From assembly GCF_026157105.1 (NCBI RefSeq), contig NZ_JANPVQ010000001.1, positions 365,501 through 429,500 of the forward strand: a stretch of DNA of 64,000 nucleotides, read 5' to 3'. Below, in pieces: positions 9,150-18,481 of the stretch. A program made the position numbers and the translations under genes. The notes beneath the pieces were generated by a model, which saw only the letters and a list, made by a program, of their open reading frames with translations, was not told the DNA's origin and made no database searches. The first letter of the stretch is position 1, and each line of letters opens with the position of its first letter. This DNA is from Sphingomicrobium marinum (GTDB taxonomy: Bacteria; Pseudomonadota; Alphaproteobacteria; Sphingomonadales; Sphingomonadaceae).

Positions 9150-9817
9150 CCCTGCTCTCCGAATAATTCGTGCAACCAATCGCTCACGTCGGCGATGGTT
9201 TCGTCAATATGATCTGTATCCACGCGCGCTAGCGCCTGTTCGGAGCCGTTGTCGACCCATACGGTCATCATGCCCAGCGCTTTTGCGGGTTTGAGGTTTT
9301 TCGCCATGTCCTCGACCAGCACTGCCTTGCCGGGCGCGATTTCGAAGCGTTCGCACATCAGTGCATAGCCGTGCGGGTCGGGCTTGGGGCGCAGGTCGGC
9401 GGCGATGATATCGTGCAGCCCGTGGAAATGATCCTCGATCCCGAGCCGACCCAGCACACGGCGCGCATAAGGCGCATCGCCGTTGGTGAAGATGAACTTG
9501 CGTCCCGGAAGCCGACCAAGACCGCGCGCCAAGGTCTCATCGGGGCCGATTACGCCGAGATCGATGTTATGCACATCTTCTAGGAAATCGTGCGGATCGA
9601 TGCGGTGCTCGACCGTCAGGCCCTTGAGCGTGGTGCCATGGGTATGGAAATGATGCTTCTGAACGCGGTGGGCTTCGTCCTCGTCGACGTTCAGCAGGCG
9701 GCGGATATAGGCGTTCATGCGCGCATCGATCTGCGTAAACAGCCCCGTCGACGCCGGGTACAGCGTGTTGTCGAGATCGAAGATCCAGTCGGTTATATGC
9801 GCGAACCGCTTTTGCAT
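9146..9817 (-). CDS. HAD-superfamily pyrimidine 5'-nucleotidase-like phosphatase
   Basis: A 223-residue HAD hydrolase. Motif I is FDLDNTLYP (nucleophile Asp), motif II FTNGD, motif III the Lys in [11 protein letters not shown], and motif [16 protein letters not shown]. The cap insertion [18 protein letters not shown] is typical of the Sdt1/PhoN-like pyrimidine 5'-nucleotidase group. I chose ATG 9817 ([14 protein letters not shown]). The longer frame upstream reads a polyglycine run, which is the antisense of the polyproline codons of the subtilase gene. It is coupled to dapD by an ATGA overlap; a metabolic link to lysine synthesis is not evident. Confidence 0.9.
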   Translation of the reverse strand: MQKRFAHITDWIFDLDNTLYPASTGLFTQIDARMNAYIRRLLNVDEDEAHRVQKHHFHTHGTTLKGLTVEHRIDPHDFLEDVHNIDLGVIGPDETLARGLGRLPGRKFIFTNGDAPYARRVLGRLGIEDHFHGLHDIIAADLRPKPDPHGYALMCERFEIAPGKAVLVEDMAKNLKPAKALGMMTVWVDNGSEQALARVDTDHIDETIADVSDWLHELFGEQG

Positions 9818-9917
9818 GCGCGCCGCGCTACCGCGCCCTTCAGCAAATTGTAAGTTGTTTCCGGCTACCCCCTTGGGCATCGTTACATCGGCGGGGGCGC
9901 TGTTGGGAGGAAGTGCG

Positions 9918-12179
9918 TTGGGCAAGCGTCGTCTGTTGATATCTAGTGCCGTCGGCGTGTCGCTGGCCTTGAGCGCCTGCGGCGGCGGCGGATCGCCCAG
10001 TCGTCCGATCAGCGAGCCCCCACCCGCGCCTAGCCCGCCGCCCCCGCCGCCGCCGCCACCCACCAATTTCGACACGACCGAGTACCGAACCAGCACGGCA
10101 GCGGTCGCGGCCGATGCGATAACGGCTTACGAGGCCGGCGCGACCGGGGCGGGCGTAAAAGTTGCCATCATCGATACGGGCCTCAATCCGGACCTGCGCG
10201 ACTTCACGGGCAGGATCGATCCTGCCAGCGGCGACGTGGCGGGCACCCGAGGGCTTGGCGACAGCGATGGCCATGGCACGGCCGTGGCGGCGATCTTCGG
10301 GGGCGCGAAGGACGATATCGAAACGCACGGCGTGGCATTCGACAGTACGATCCTGGCCTTCCGGGCCGACAGCCCGGGGACCTGCCAGACGTCGAGTGAC
10401 TGCGTCCTGCTCGAAAGCAATATTGCCAACGGCATAGACAAGGCCATCGCCGCCGATGCGCTGGTCGTGAACCTGTCGCTCGGCGGCGGCGCGCCGAGCC
10501 AGCAATTGCTGAATGCGATGCAGCGCGCGGTTGATGCCGGGCTGATCCTCGTCATTGCGGCGGGCAATGACGGGGGGACGGGCCAGGGCAGCAACGCCGA
10601 TGACTTCGCGCTGGTGCCGGCACAAAGATTTCCCGGTCAGGTGATCATTGCCGGTTCGATCGGTGTGGACAATGGTGCGGGCGGCACCGATCTCGACCAG
10701 ATTTCGGACTTTTCAAACCGTGCCGGTGACGGTGAGCAATGGTTTTTGACCGCACTGGGCTATCGCGTCCAGGCGCCCGATCAGAACGGCGACCAGTTCC
10801 TGTGGTCGGGCACCAGTTTTGCAACGCCCGTGATATCGGGCGCGATAGCGCTGCTGGCCGAGGCATTTCCCAACCTGACCCCGCAGGAAATCACGCAAAT
10901 CCTGTTCGAAAGCGCCGATGATCTTGGCACTGCGGGCACCGACCGCATCCACGGGCAGGGCCGCGTTAATATCGGGGCAGCCTTCCAGCCTTCGGGCAGC
11001 GTGGTGCTCGCCGGCACCCGCGAGCCACTGTCCTTGACCAACAATGGACGGCTTCCGTCGGCTGCGGGCGATGCGATGCGCACGATGTCGGTTGAGGCGA
11101 TCGCGCTCGATCGGTTCGACCGCGCCTATACGCTCGACCTTGGCGCGACGCTCGGCGCGGCGCGCCAGCGCGCGCCGCTGGGCGAAACGTTGGCCCGACC
11201 GACGCAAACGCGCAGCTTGGCAGTAGGCGGGCTCGAGGTTTCCACCAGCGTTGTGCCGCGCGAGGCCATGGCAGGGTTGGCGGCGCTCGAGGGCCAGGAA
11301 CGGCTGGGCATGGGCCAGGACCATTATCGCCAGGCTCGCTTTGTCGCGGGTAGCGCGGTCGCGCGGCTTGGCGATGACAAGGCCATTGCCTTTGGCTTCG
11401 GCGAAGGTGCTGCGGCAATGCAGCGCAAGCTCGAAGGAGTGGGCGGTCCGGCCTTCCTGGTTGCACGCGATGAAGCCATCGCCAGCGTCCGCCGCGACGG
11501 CGCGCTCGCCTTTCGCCAGCAATTCGGGGCCATCGGCATCGGACTGGCGGTGGAAAGCGGCGAATATCGCGACCGCGATCATACCGGTATCCTCGCCGCG
11601 CCGTATCGGCATAGCGATCTCGCGATCGACTGGCGCTACGGCAAAGGCGGTTCGGCGCGGCTGGGCTACGGGCTGATCGAGGAGCAGGAAAGCTGGCTCG
11701 GCGGGCGGCTCGACGGGCCGTTCGGCGGTGTCGGCGCGACGACGCACCTTTTCTCGCTCGAGTGGCGCGAAGACGTTGCGGGCTTTTCGCTCGGCGCGAA
11801 AGCGCAGCGCGGTTGGAGCCAGCTTGGTGGCAGCACCGTAGGCCTCGACGCCTACCGGATAGACGTGTCGCGGCGCGGCGTGTTTGCGCCGGGCGACCAG
11901 CTTGCGGTGCGGGTCAGCCAGCCGCTCCGCGTGCGGTCGGGCGGGCTCAATCTCGCGCTTCCGACCGGCTATGACTATGCCTCCGAGACCGCAATCGTCA
12001 GCGATGTGCTGGTGCCCTTTACCCCGACGGGGCGCGAGCTGACGGGCGAACTCGCCTACGGCACCGGACTTTGGGGCGGGACGGTTGATGCCAATCTCTA
12101 CTATCGGCGTGACCCCGGCCATGTCGCCGATGCCGGCGATGATATCGGAGCCGCGATCCGGTTTACGCTGGGGCTTTAG
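9918..12179 (+). CDS. S8 subtilisin-like serine peptidase, lipoprotein-type signal, autotransporter-like C-terminus
   Basis: I place the start at TTG 9918, 7 bases after a strong GGGAGG (9905-9910), giving 753 residues. The signal LLISSAVGVSLALSAC ends in a lipobox, then a polyproline linker (about residues 35-50). The peptidase S8 triad is visible as D86 (VAIIDTGLN), H119 (DGHGTAVAA) and S300 (GTSFATPV). From about residue 360 the sequence turns into alternating short strands rich in Gly, Arg and aromatic residues and ends FTLGL, consistent with an outer-membrane beta-barrel; that part is inference. It likely acts at the cell surface. The upstream in-frame ATG at 9717 lies within the HAD gene and was rejected. 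Confidence 0.88.
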   Translation: MGKRRLLISSAVGVSLALSACGGGGSPSRPISEPPPAPSPPPPPPPPPTNFDTTEYRTSTAAVAADAITAYEAGATGAGVKVAIIDTGLNPDLRDFTGRIDPASGDVAGTRGLGDSDGHGTAVAAIFGGAKDDIETHGVAFDSTILAFRADSPGTCQTSSDCVLLESNIANGIDKAIAADALVVNLSLGGGAPSQQLLNAMQRAVDAGLILVIAAGNDGGTGQGSNADDFALVPAQRFPGQVIIAGSIGVDNGAGGTDLDQISDFSNRAGDGEQWFLTALGYRVQAPDQNGDQFLWSGTSFATPVISGAIALLAEAFPNLTPQEITQILFESADDLGTAGTDRIHGQGRVNIGAAFQPSGSVVLAGTREPLSLTNNGRLPSAAGDAMRTMSVEAIALDRFDRAYTLDLGATLGAARQRAPLGETLARPTQTRSLAVGGLEVSTSVVPREAMAGLAALEGQERLGMGQDHYRQARFVAGSAVARLGDDKAIAFGFGEGAAAMQRKLEGVGGPAFLVARDEAIASVRRDGALAFRQQFGAIGIGLAVESGEYRDRDHTGILAAPYRHSDLAIDWRYGKGGSARLGYGLIEEQESWLGGRLDGPFGGVGATTHLFSLEWREDVAGFSLGAKAQRGWSQLGGSTVGLDAYRIDVSRRGVFAPGDQLAVRVSQPLRVRSGGLNLALPTGYDYASETAIVSDVLVPFTPTGRELTGELAYGTGLWGGTVDANLYYRRDPGHVADAGDDIGAAIRFTLGL

Positions 12180-12526
12180 ACGGTAAAACTCTCGCCGCAA
12201 CCGCAGGCGCCGGTGGCGTTGGGATTATCGAAGACAAAGCCGGCGGCGAAATCGTCCTCTTTCCAGTCCATGATCGACCCAACGAGATAGAGCACGCTCG
12301 CACCGTCGACGTAGAACGTGCCGCCGGGAGTCTCGATCTTTTCGTCGAACTTGGCTTCTTCGGTGACATAGTCGACCGAGTAAGCGAGCCCCGAACAACC
12401 GCGCCGCGGAGTCGACAATTTGACGCCGATCGCGTCATCGGGCGCTTTGGCCATCAGGTCGGCGATGCGCTGCTCGGCAGCGGGCGTCAGCGTGATCGCG
12501 GCGGGGCGTTGTTTGGTATCAGCCAT
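12176..12526 (-). CDS. sufA: A-type iron-sulfur carrier (HesB/IscA/SufA family)
   Basis: A 116-residue A-type carrier that receives or delivers Fe-S clusters. The three conserved cysteines are present as RRGCSGLAY and the C-terminal GACGCGESF. It is the last gene of the SUF operon, starting directly after the sufT stop (1-base overlap at 12526). It could equally be named ErpA- or IscA-like; the operon context favours SufA. The stop TAA overlaps the TAG of the convergent subtilase gene (TTAG at 12176-12179). Confidence 0.95.
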   Translation of the reverse strand: MADTKQRPAAITLTPAAEQRIADLMAKAPDDAIGVKLSTPRRGCSGLAYSVDYVTEEAKFDEKIETPGGTFYVDGASVLYLVGSIMDWKEDDFAAGFVFDNPNATGACGCGESFTV

Positions 12527-12993
12527 CAGAGCATTCCCAGTTCGAGGCGGGCTTCATCGGACATCTTGGAAGGGTCCCAGGGCGGATCCCACACCAGCTT
12601 TACTTCGGCATCACGTACGCCGGGGACGGCGAGAACGGTCATTTCAACTTCGCCGGGCATCGATTCCGCAACGGGGCAGTGCGGGGTGGTGAGTGTCATG
12701 GTGACGACCGCATCATGATCCTCGCTAACCTCGACGTCGTAGATCAGCCCAAGATTGTAGATGTCGACAGGGATTTCGGGATCGAAGATGGTTTGCAGCG
12801 CGGCGACGATGGCTTCCTTCACCTCGTCCGTATCGCCCGACGGGGCAGGCGTTTCGGTCGCCTTGGTCAGGAAGCCTTCGAGATAGTCGCGCTTGCGCTT
12901 CATCGTCTGCATGGGCGTTTCGTCGACGCGCGCGCGAGGCGGCTTTTCCACCGCGTCCACTTCCTCGACCGTGATCTTGCGTTCGTCGTTCAT
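12526..12993 (-). CDS. sufT: SUF system protein SufT (DUF59/MIP18 family)
   Basis: A 155-residue DUF59 protein, an Fe-S maturation factor. The conserved core reads ALQTIFDPEIPVDIYNLGLI, then TLTTPHCPVAESMPG with the invariant Cys, and VWDPPWDPSKMSDEAR. The first about 50 residues are a charged extension. I chose ATG 12993, which overlaps the sufS stop by 4 bases (ATGA). A start at 13122 would lie inside sufS and adds Arg-rich out-of-frame sequence. Confidence 0.95.
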   Translation of the reverse strand: MNDERKITVEEVDAVEKPPRARVDETPMQTMKRKRDYLEGFLTKATETPAPSGDTDEVKEAIVAALQTIFDPEIPVDIYNLGLIYDVEVSEDHDAVVTMTLTTPHCPVAESMPGEVEMTVLAVPGVRDAEVKLVWDPPWDPSKMSDEARLELGML

Positions 12994-14201
12994 CCGAAAA
13001 TCCGTTTCACTTTCTTGAGCCCCTCGATCAACGCGGCGACATCGCTCGCGTCCGAATGCGCGGCGAAGCTGGCGCGCACCGTCGAGGGAACGCCGAGATA
13101 ATCCATCAAGGGCTGGGCGCAATGGTGGCCCGCGCGCACCGCGACATTGGCGTCGTCGAGGATCGTGGCGACGTCGTGCCCATGCACGTCGCCGACATTG
13201 AAGCTGACGATACCGAGCGCGTCGTCGGGGCCGTAGAGCTTAACGCCCTCGACCTGCGCAAGCTCTTCGCGCGCAAACGCGACAAGGCCGCGTTCATGCG
13301 TCTCGAGCCGCGCGATATCCTGCGCCCGCACCCAGTCGATCGCGGCGTGGAGCCCGACCGCGCCGACGATGTGCGGCGTGCCAGCTTCGAAGCGCGTGGG
13401 GGCAGGCGCGTAGGTCGTCTTGTCAAAGGCAACGCGGTCGATCATCGAGCCGCCACCCTGGTAAGGCGGCATGTCGGCCAGATGCTTGGACCAGAGCGCA
13501 CCGATCCCGGTCGGACCATAGAGCTTGTGCGCCGAGTAGACGTAGAAGTCGCAGCCGATGGCTTCGACGTCGACGGGGAGGCGCGGGACGGCCTGGCACG
13601 CGTCGAGCAGGATTTTTGCGCCGACGTTGTGCGCCAGGCGGGTCGCTTCCTTGGCGTCGAGGACAGAGCCGAAGACGTTGGAAACGTGGGCGAAACTGAC
13701 GAGCTTGTGCTCTTCGGTAAGGATCGCTTCGACTGCTTCGAGATCGATGCGGCCATCGCCGGTGATGGGGGCGACATCGATATGCGCGCCGACCTCTTCG
13801 GCCAGCATCTGCCACGGCACGATGTTGCTGTGATGCTCGAGCTGCGAGAGCAGGATTCGGTCACCCTTTCCGATATGCTGGCGGCCCCAAGTCTGCGCGA
13901 CGAGGTTGATCGCCTCGGTCGCGCCGCGGGTGAAGACGGTGTCCTCCGCCTTGCCGCCGATCAGCGAGGCTGCGGCATCGCGTGCGGCCTCATAGGACTG
14001 CGTCATGGCGGCCGAGCGTTCGTACACGCCGCGATGGACCGTCGCGTAGTCGTGCGCATAGGCCTTGGTGATCGCGTCGATCACCGCCTGCGGCTTTTGC
14101 GCGGTCGCGGCGGTATCGAGGTAGTGCCAGCCCTCGCCCAGTCCCGGGAATTGGGCGCGTACGTCGACGACGTCATTCTTGAGGGTGGCGGGTGCGTTCA
14201 T
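12990..14201 (-). CDS. sufS: Cysteine desulfurase SufS
   Basis: PLP-dependent class V desulfurase providing persulfide for Fe-S assembly. The 403-residue protein shows the PLP lysine in YVYSAHKLYGPTGIGALW and the catalytic cysteine loop in AVRAGHHCAQPLM. It also has VHRGVYERSAAMTQSYE, VFTRGATEAINLVAQTWG and LSQLEHHSNIVPW, typical of group II (SufS) enzymes. No sufE or sufU lies in the window, so the persulfide acceptor is elsewhere or absent. It overlaps sufD upstream and sufT downstream by 4 bases each. Confidence 0.97.
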   Translation of the reverse strand: MNAPATLKNDVVDVRAQFPGLGEGWHYLDTAATAQKPQAVIDAITKAYAHDYATVHRGVYERSAAMTQSYEAARDAAASLIGGKAEDTVFTRGATEAINLVAQTWGRQHIGKGDRILLSQLEHHSNIVPWQMLAEEVGAHIDVAPITGDGRIDLEAVEAILTEEHKLVSFAHVSNVFGSVLDAKEATRLAHNVGAKILLDACQAVPRLPVDVEAIGCDFYVYSAHKLYGPTGIGALWSKHLADMPPYQGGGSMIDRVAFDKTTYAPAPTRFEAGTPHIVGAVGLHAAIDWVRAQDIARLETHERGLVAFAREELAQVEGVKLYGPDDALGIVSFNVGDVHGHDVATILDDANVAVRAGHHCAQPLMDYLGVPSTVRASFAAHSDASDVAALIEGLKKVKRIFG

Positions 14202-14935
14202 CGCGTGAGCTCCCGCAGCCGGGTGCGCGCGAGCGTCGCGATCTCGCTGTCGTCGCCCAGTTCATCCCACAATCCGCCGACAAAGCCTTCGAGCAGCAAT
14301 GCCTTGGCATCCTGCGGCGGCAGGCCGCGCGCGGCGGCATAGTATAGCTGCATCGGGTCAAGCTCGCCCACGGTCGCGCCGTGTTCGCACACCACGTCGT
14401 CAGCATAGATTTCGAGTTCGGGTTTGGCGTTGGCGGTGGCGCCGCGTGTCAGCAGCATCGCCTTGATGTCCTGCGTCGAATCGGTGCGCTGGCCTTCGCG
14501 CGACACCGCAACCTGCCCGAGATAGGAGCCGGTGGCCTTGTCGCCGAGCACGCTGCGCACCGTCTGTTCGCTGGTGGCGGACGGTGCAACATGACGCACG
14601 ACAGTGACGATCTCGAGCGTCGAATCGTCGCCGCCAAGGTTGGCCGCGTTGAAGGTGAATTCCGCTTCCTCGCCGAGCGTCACATCAAGTTCGATGCGCC
14701 CGTAGCGGGGTGCAGCATTGAGCGCGAAGAGTTCGTAACTCGCGCCCTTTTCGACATGAATTTCAGCGCGCTTGATGTCGATCGGGTCGCCCCTCGGGAG
14801 CCAGATTTGCTGCACTTTTTGCTGCGCAGCAATTTGCAGCATTTCAGGTGCCGAAAGGTCGTTCCAGACCTCGGCCAGTGCCTTGTGATCGGCGTAGCGA
14901 AATGCTTCGTCTTTGGGGGTCGGCAGTGCCGTCAC
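14198..14935 (-). CDS. sufD: Fe-S cluster assembly protein SufD
   Basis: Scaffold partner in the SufBCD complex. The 245-residue protein is shorter than E. coli SufD (about 420), as is common in sphingomonads. The beta-helix core and the C-terminal family signature are present: DDVVCEHGATVGELDPMQLY and AARGLPPQDAKALLLEGFVG. Overlaps of 4 bases with sufC upstream and sufS downstream suggest coupled translation. Confidence 0.94.
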   Translation of the reverse strand: MTALPTPKDEAFRYADHKALAEVWNDLSAPEMLQIAAQQKVQQIWLPRGDPIDIKRAEIHVEKGASYELFALNAAPRYGRIELDVTLGEEAEFTFNAANLGGDDSTLEIVTVVRHVAPSATSEQTVRSVLGDKATGSYLGQVAVSREGQRTDSTQDIKAMLLTRGATANAKPELEIYADDVVCEHGATVGELDPMQLYYAAARGLPPQDAKALLLEGFVGGLWDELGDDSEIATLARTRLRELTR

Positions 14936-15675
14936 GCCAGCACCTCCGCATAGCCTTCTTCCTCAAGCGCGAGCGCGAGGTCGGGGCCGCCGGTTTTGAC
15001 GATCTTGCCGTCCGACAGGATGTGCACCTTGTCGGGCTGTACGTAATTGAGAAGGCGCTGGTAGTGGGTGATCAACAGCACGCCCTTGTCGGGTGCGCGC
15101 ATGATGCGGTTGATGCCTTCACCGACGGCTTTCAATGCATCGATATCGAGCCCGCTATCGGTTTCGTCGAGCACCGCGAACCTGGGATCGATGATCCCCA
15201 TCTGCACCATCTCAGCGCGCTTCTTCTCGCCGCCCGAAAAGCCCACGTTGACGGGGCGCTTGAGCATGTCGGCGCTAAGGCCGAGCGCTTCGGCCTGGGC
15301 GCGGGCGCGCTTGATGAAGTCGGCGCCGGACAATTCTTCCTCACCGCGCTCGCGGCGCTGGGCGTTGAGGCTCTCGCGCAGGAATTGCAGCATCGAGATG
15401 CCGGGGATTTCGACCGGGTACTGGAAACCGAGGAACAGGCCCGCGGCAGCGCGCTCATGCGGCTCCATGTCGAGCAGATCCTCGCCATTGAAGTTGGCAG
15501 TGCCGCCGGTCACATCGTAGCCGGGGCGGCCACCAAGCGCATAGCTCAGCGTCGATTTGCCCGCGCCGTTGGGGCCCATGATGGCATGGACCTCGCCCGC
15601 AGGAACGGTGAGGTCGAGCCCCTTAAGAATGGGCTTGTCGCCAACAGCGACGGTCAGATTTTCAATCTTGAGCAT
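14932..15675 (-). CDS. sufC: Fe-S cluster assembly ATPase SufC
   Basis: ABC-type soluble ATPase of the SufBCD complex. The 247-residue protein has Walker A GPNGAGKSTL, the signature FSGGEKKRAEMVQM, Walker B FAVLDETDSGLD and a terminal switch His in LLITHYQRLL. The Q-loop region FLGFQYPVEIPGISMLQFLR is the SufC-specific version. It begins immediately after the stop of the 59-residue ORF with no gap. Confidence 0.97.
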   Translation of the reverse strand: MLKIENLTVAVGDKPILKGLDLTVPAGEVHAIMGPNGAGKSTLSYALGGRPGYDVTGGTANFNGEDLLDMEPHERAAAGLFLGFQYPVEIPGISMLQFLRESLNAQRRERGEEELSGADFIKRARAQAEALGLSADMLKRPVNVGFSGGEKKRAEMVQMGIIDPRFAVLDETDSGLDIDALKAVGEGINRIMRAPDKGVLLITHYQRLLNYVQPDKVHILSDGKIVKTGGPDLALALEEEGYAEVLA

Positions 15676-15855
15676 TTAGAGAATAAAACCCTGCTTTTCG
15701 AATTTCTTGGCGATCTTATCGATGTCCTTCTGGGACGTGGTGGCGATGGCGACGCGGCCCGAAGTTTCGTCAACGTGAACGCCGGTTTCCTTGCAGCTCT
15801 TCTCGACGAAAGCCTGCACGTCCTTGGCGATATTGGTGGGTACGTAGCGGATCAT
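15676..15855 (-). CDS. Small uncharacterised protein inside the SUF operon
   Basis: A 59-residue ORF, ATG at 15855, starting [20 protein letters not shown]. By eye it could fold as helix (7-20), two short strands (VHVDE and RVAIATT) and a Lys-rich helix (43-56), with one Cys at position 20. The start overlaps the stop of the 220-residue ORF by 4 bases (ATGA), and the stop abuts the sufC start. That continuity argues it is a real, co-translated gene. I do not recognise the family. A longer frame to 16002 is Arg-rich antisense-like sequence and was rejected. Confidence 0.7.
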   Translation of the reverse strand: MIRYVPTNIAKDVQAFVEKSCKETGVHVDETSGRVAIATTSQKDIDKIAKKFEKQGFIL

Positions 15856-16510
15856 TCGGCTTCTCCTTCGGCGATAGCGGCATAGGTAACGCCCATGCGG
15901 ATCATGCCGTCGACCATACCGGCGATTTCTTCGTTTGAAGCGCCGGGGAAACGTTGCTCGAGACCGTTGATAATCCCGGCTCTGAGCGAGGGCAGTCCGC
16001 ATGTTTCATGGTCAGCTTCCATCGCTGTGCGTTGATCCGATGCCAATCGAACGGCCTTTCCGACACAAGTGAAGACAGCTATATCTTGTTCGTTGGTCAG
16101 GCCTTTGTCGGCATCTTCATCCAGCATGTAGGCGATCATCAGATCGCGGCGTGCCTCGTCTGACAGCGTAAGCTGCTCCGCACGCCGCGGCGCGATTTGT
16201 GTCCAGTCTGCGCGAAGCCGTTCGATCACGATTTCTTCGACACGGTCCTGCTTGCCCGGAATGATGCCATTGCGTTCAAGATGCGCCATTTCCTTGGCTG
16301 CCAGTTCGTGACCGAAAGTATAGAGTGGCATTGTCGCGTTTGAGCAATATGTCCCGCCCGCTTTGTCGAAGAAGGCATCGTTGACCGTGATTTCGTCGAT
16401 CGATTGTGATGCATAAGGGGGCTGGTTGGACAGCCAAGCCAGGCAGGCCTGCCGATCGTCGGCGCCTTCGATTTCTGGCGTTGCAGCCAGTGCGAATATG
16501 ATAGAAAACA

Positions 16511-16514
<4 letters not shown>
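15852..16514 (-). CDS. Uncharacterised protein between sufB and the 59-residue ORF
   Basis: A 220-residue protein I do not recognise. It begins with a short hydrophobic stretch ([17 protein letters not shown]), possibly a weak signal peptide. It has four cysteines, one near the N-terminus (RQACLAWL), and a helical, acidic C-terminal half ending with [20 protein letters not shown]. The start overlaps the sufB stop by 4 bases (ATGATG), so it is translated with sufB. The DNA is less GC-rich than its neighbours: 95 of 180 bases (53%) are G or C over 15961-16140, against 40 of 60 (67%) in sufC at 14941-15000. This suggests separate ancestry. A Fe-S role is only inferred from position. Confidence 0.65.
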
Positions 16515-17997
<1,483 letters not shown>

Positions 17998-18001
<4 letters not shown>

Positions 18002-18396
18002 TTACTCAATTCCTGCAGGCTGACGGCGCCAAGCGCGCCGCGTACTTTTTCGCCGACGATGCCCATGTGCGGCTTGACCCGGCACATGGCATCCAAAGCG
18101 CAATCCGATACGCCTTCGCTGCACTGCGTCAGCGCGATGGGGCCTTCGACCGCCTCGACGATGTCGGCGAGGCTGATCTCGGTCACCGGGCGGGCAAGGA
18201 CATAGCCCCCGCCGGCGCCGCGCTGGCCCTTGAGCAGGCCGGCACGCCCAAGCGACTGCATCAGCTTCTGCGCGGTCGGCAGCGGAACGCCAGTTTCCTC
18301 CGATAACACGGTCGCGGACAGGCACTCCCCCTCCTCGCGGCGGGCGGCGGCGCTCATCATGACGACGGCATAGTCGGCTAGGTGCGTCAGGCGCAT
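17998..18396 (-). CDS. Rrf2-family SUF operon regulator (IscR-like)
   Basis: A 132-residue winged-helix Rrf2 protein, first in the SUF operon, so likely a Fe-S-sensing autoregulator. The HTH covers [20 protein letters not shown] and the wing [14 protein letters not shown]. The putative cluster cysteines are in [14 protein letters not shown], spaced C-x6-C-x5-C, one residue wider than the C-x5-C-x5-C of E. coli IscR, followed by HM. I chose ATG 18396 ([11 protein letters not shown]), the usual family N-terminus; an in-frame ATG at 18429 adds 11 residues. Neither has a strong ribosome site. Confidence 0.92.
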
Positions 18397-18398
18397 GG

Positions 18399-18465
18399 CA
18401 AATCGGACTGTTTCATTCCGAATTGCCATTTAGGAGGATTCGCCGGGGAATCAACCGATTCCCCG
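18399..18465 (-). promoter_or_regulatory. Putative SUF operon promoter/operator with perfect hairpin
   Basis: Upstream of the regulator gene is a perfect 9-bp inverted repeat with a 4-base loop (18444-18465: CGGGGAATC, AACC, GATTCCCCG). Reading the minus strand, TTGATT and TAAATG are 16 bases apart and could be -35/-10. Nearer the start, AATCGGA and TCCGAATT (18400-18422) form an imperfect dyad that could bind the Rrf2 protein. The hairpin has no T-run on the minus strand, so it is a poor terminator for the DUF885 gene. All functional assignments here are inference. Confidence 0.4.
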
Positions 18466-18481
18466 CTGTTGCGAGTCGTTC

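Noticed and set aside
9717-9917. N-terminal extension of the subtilase from ATG 9717
   Set aside because: It lies within the HAD gene on the other strand, lacks a signal peptide, and a strong ribosome site precedes TTG 9918.
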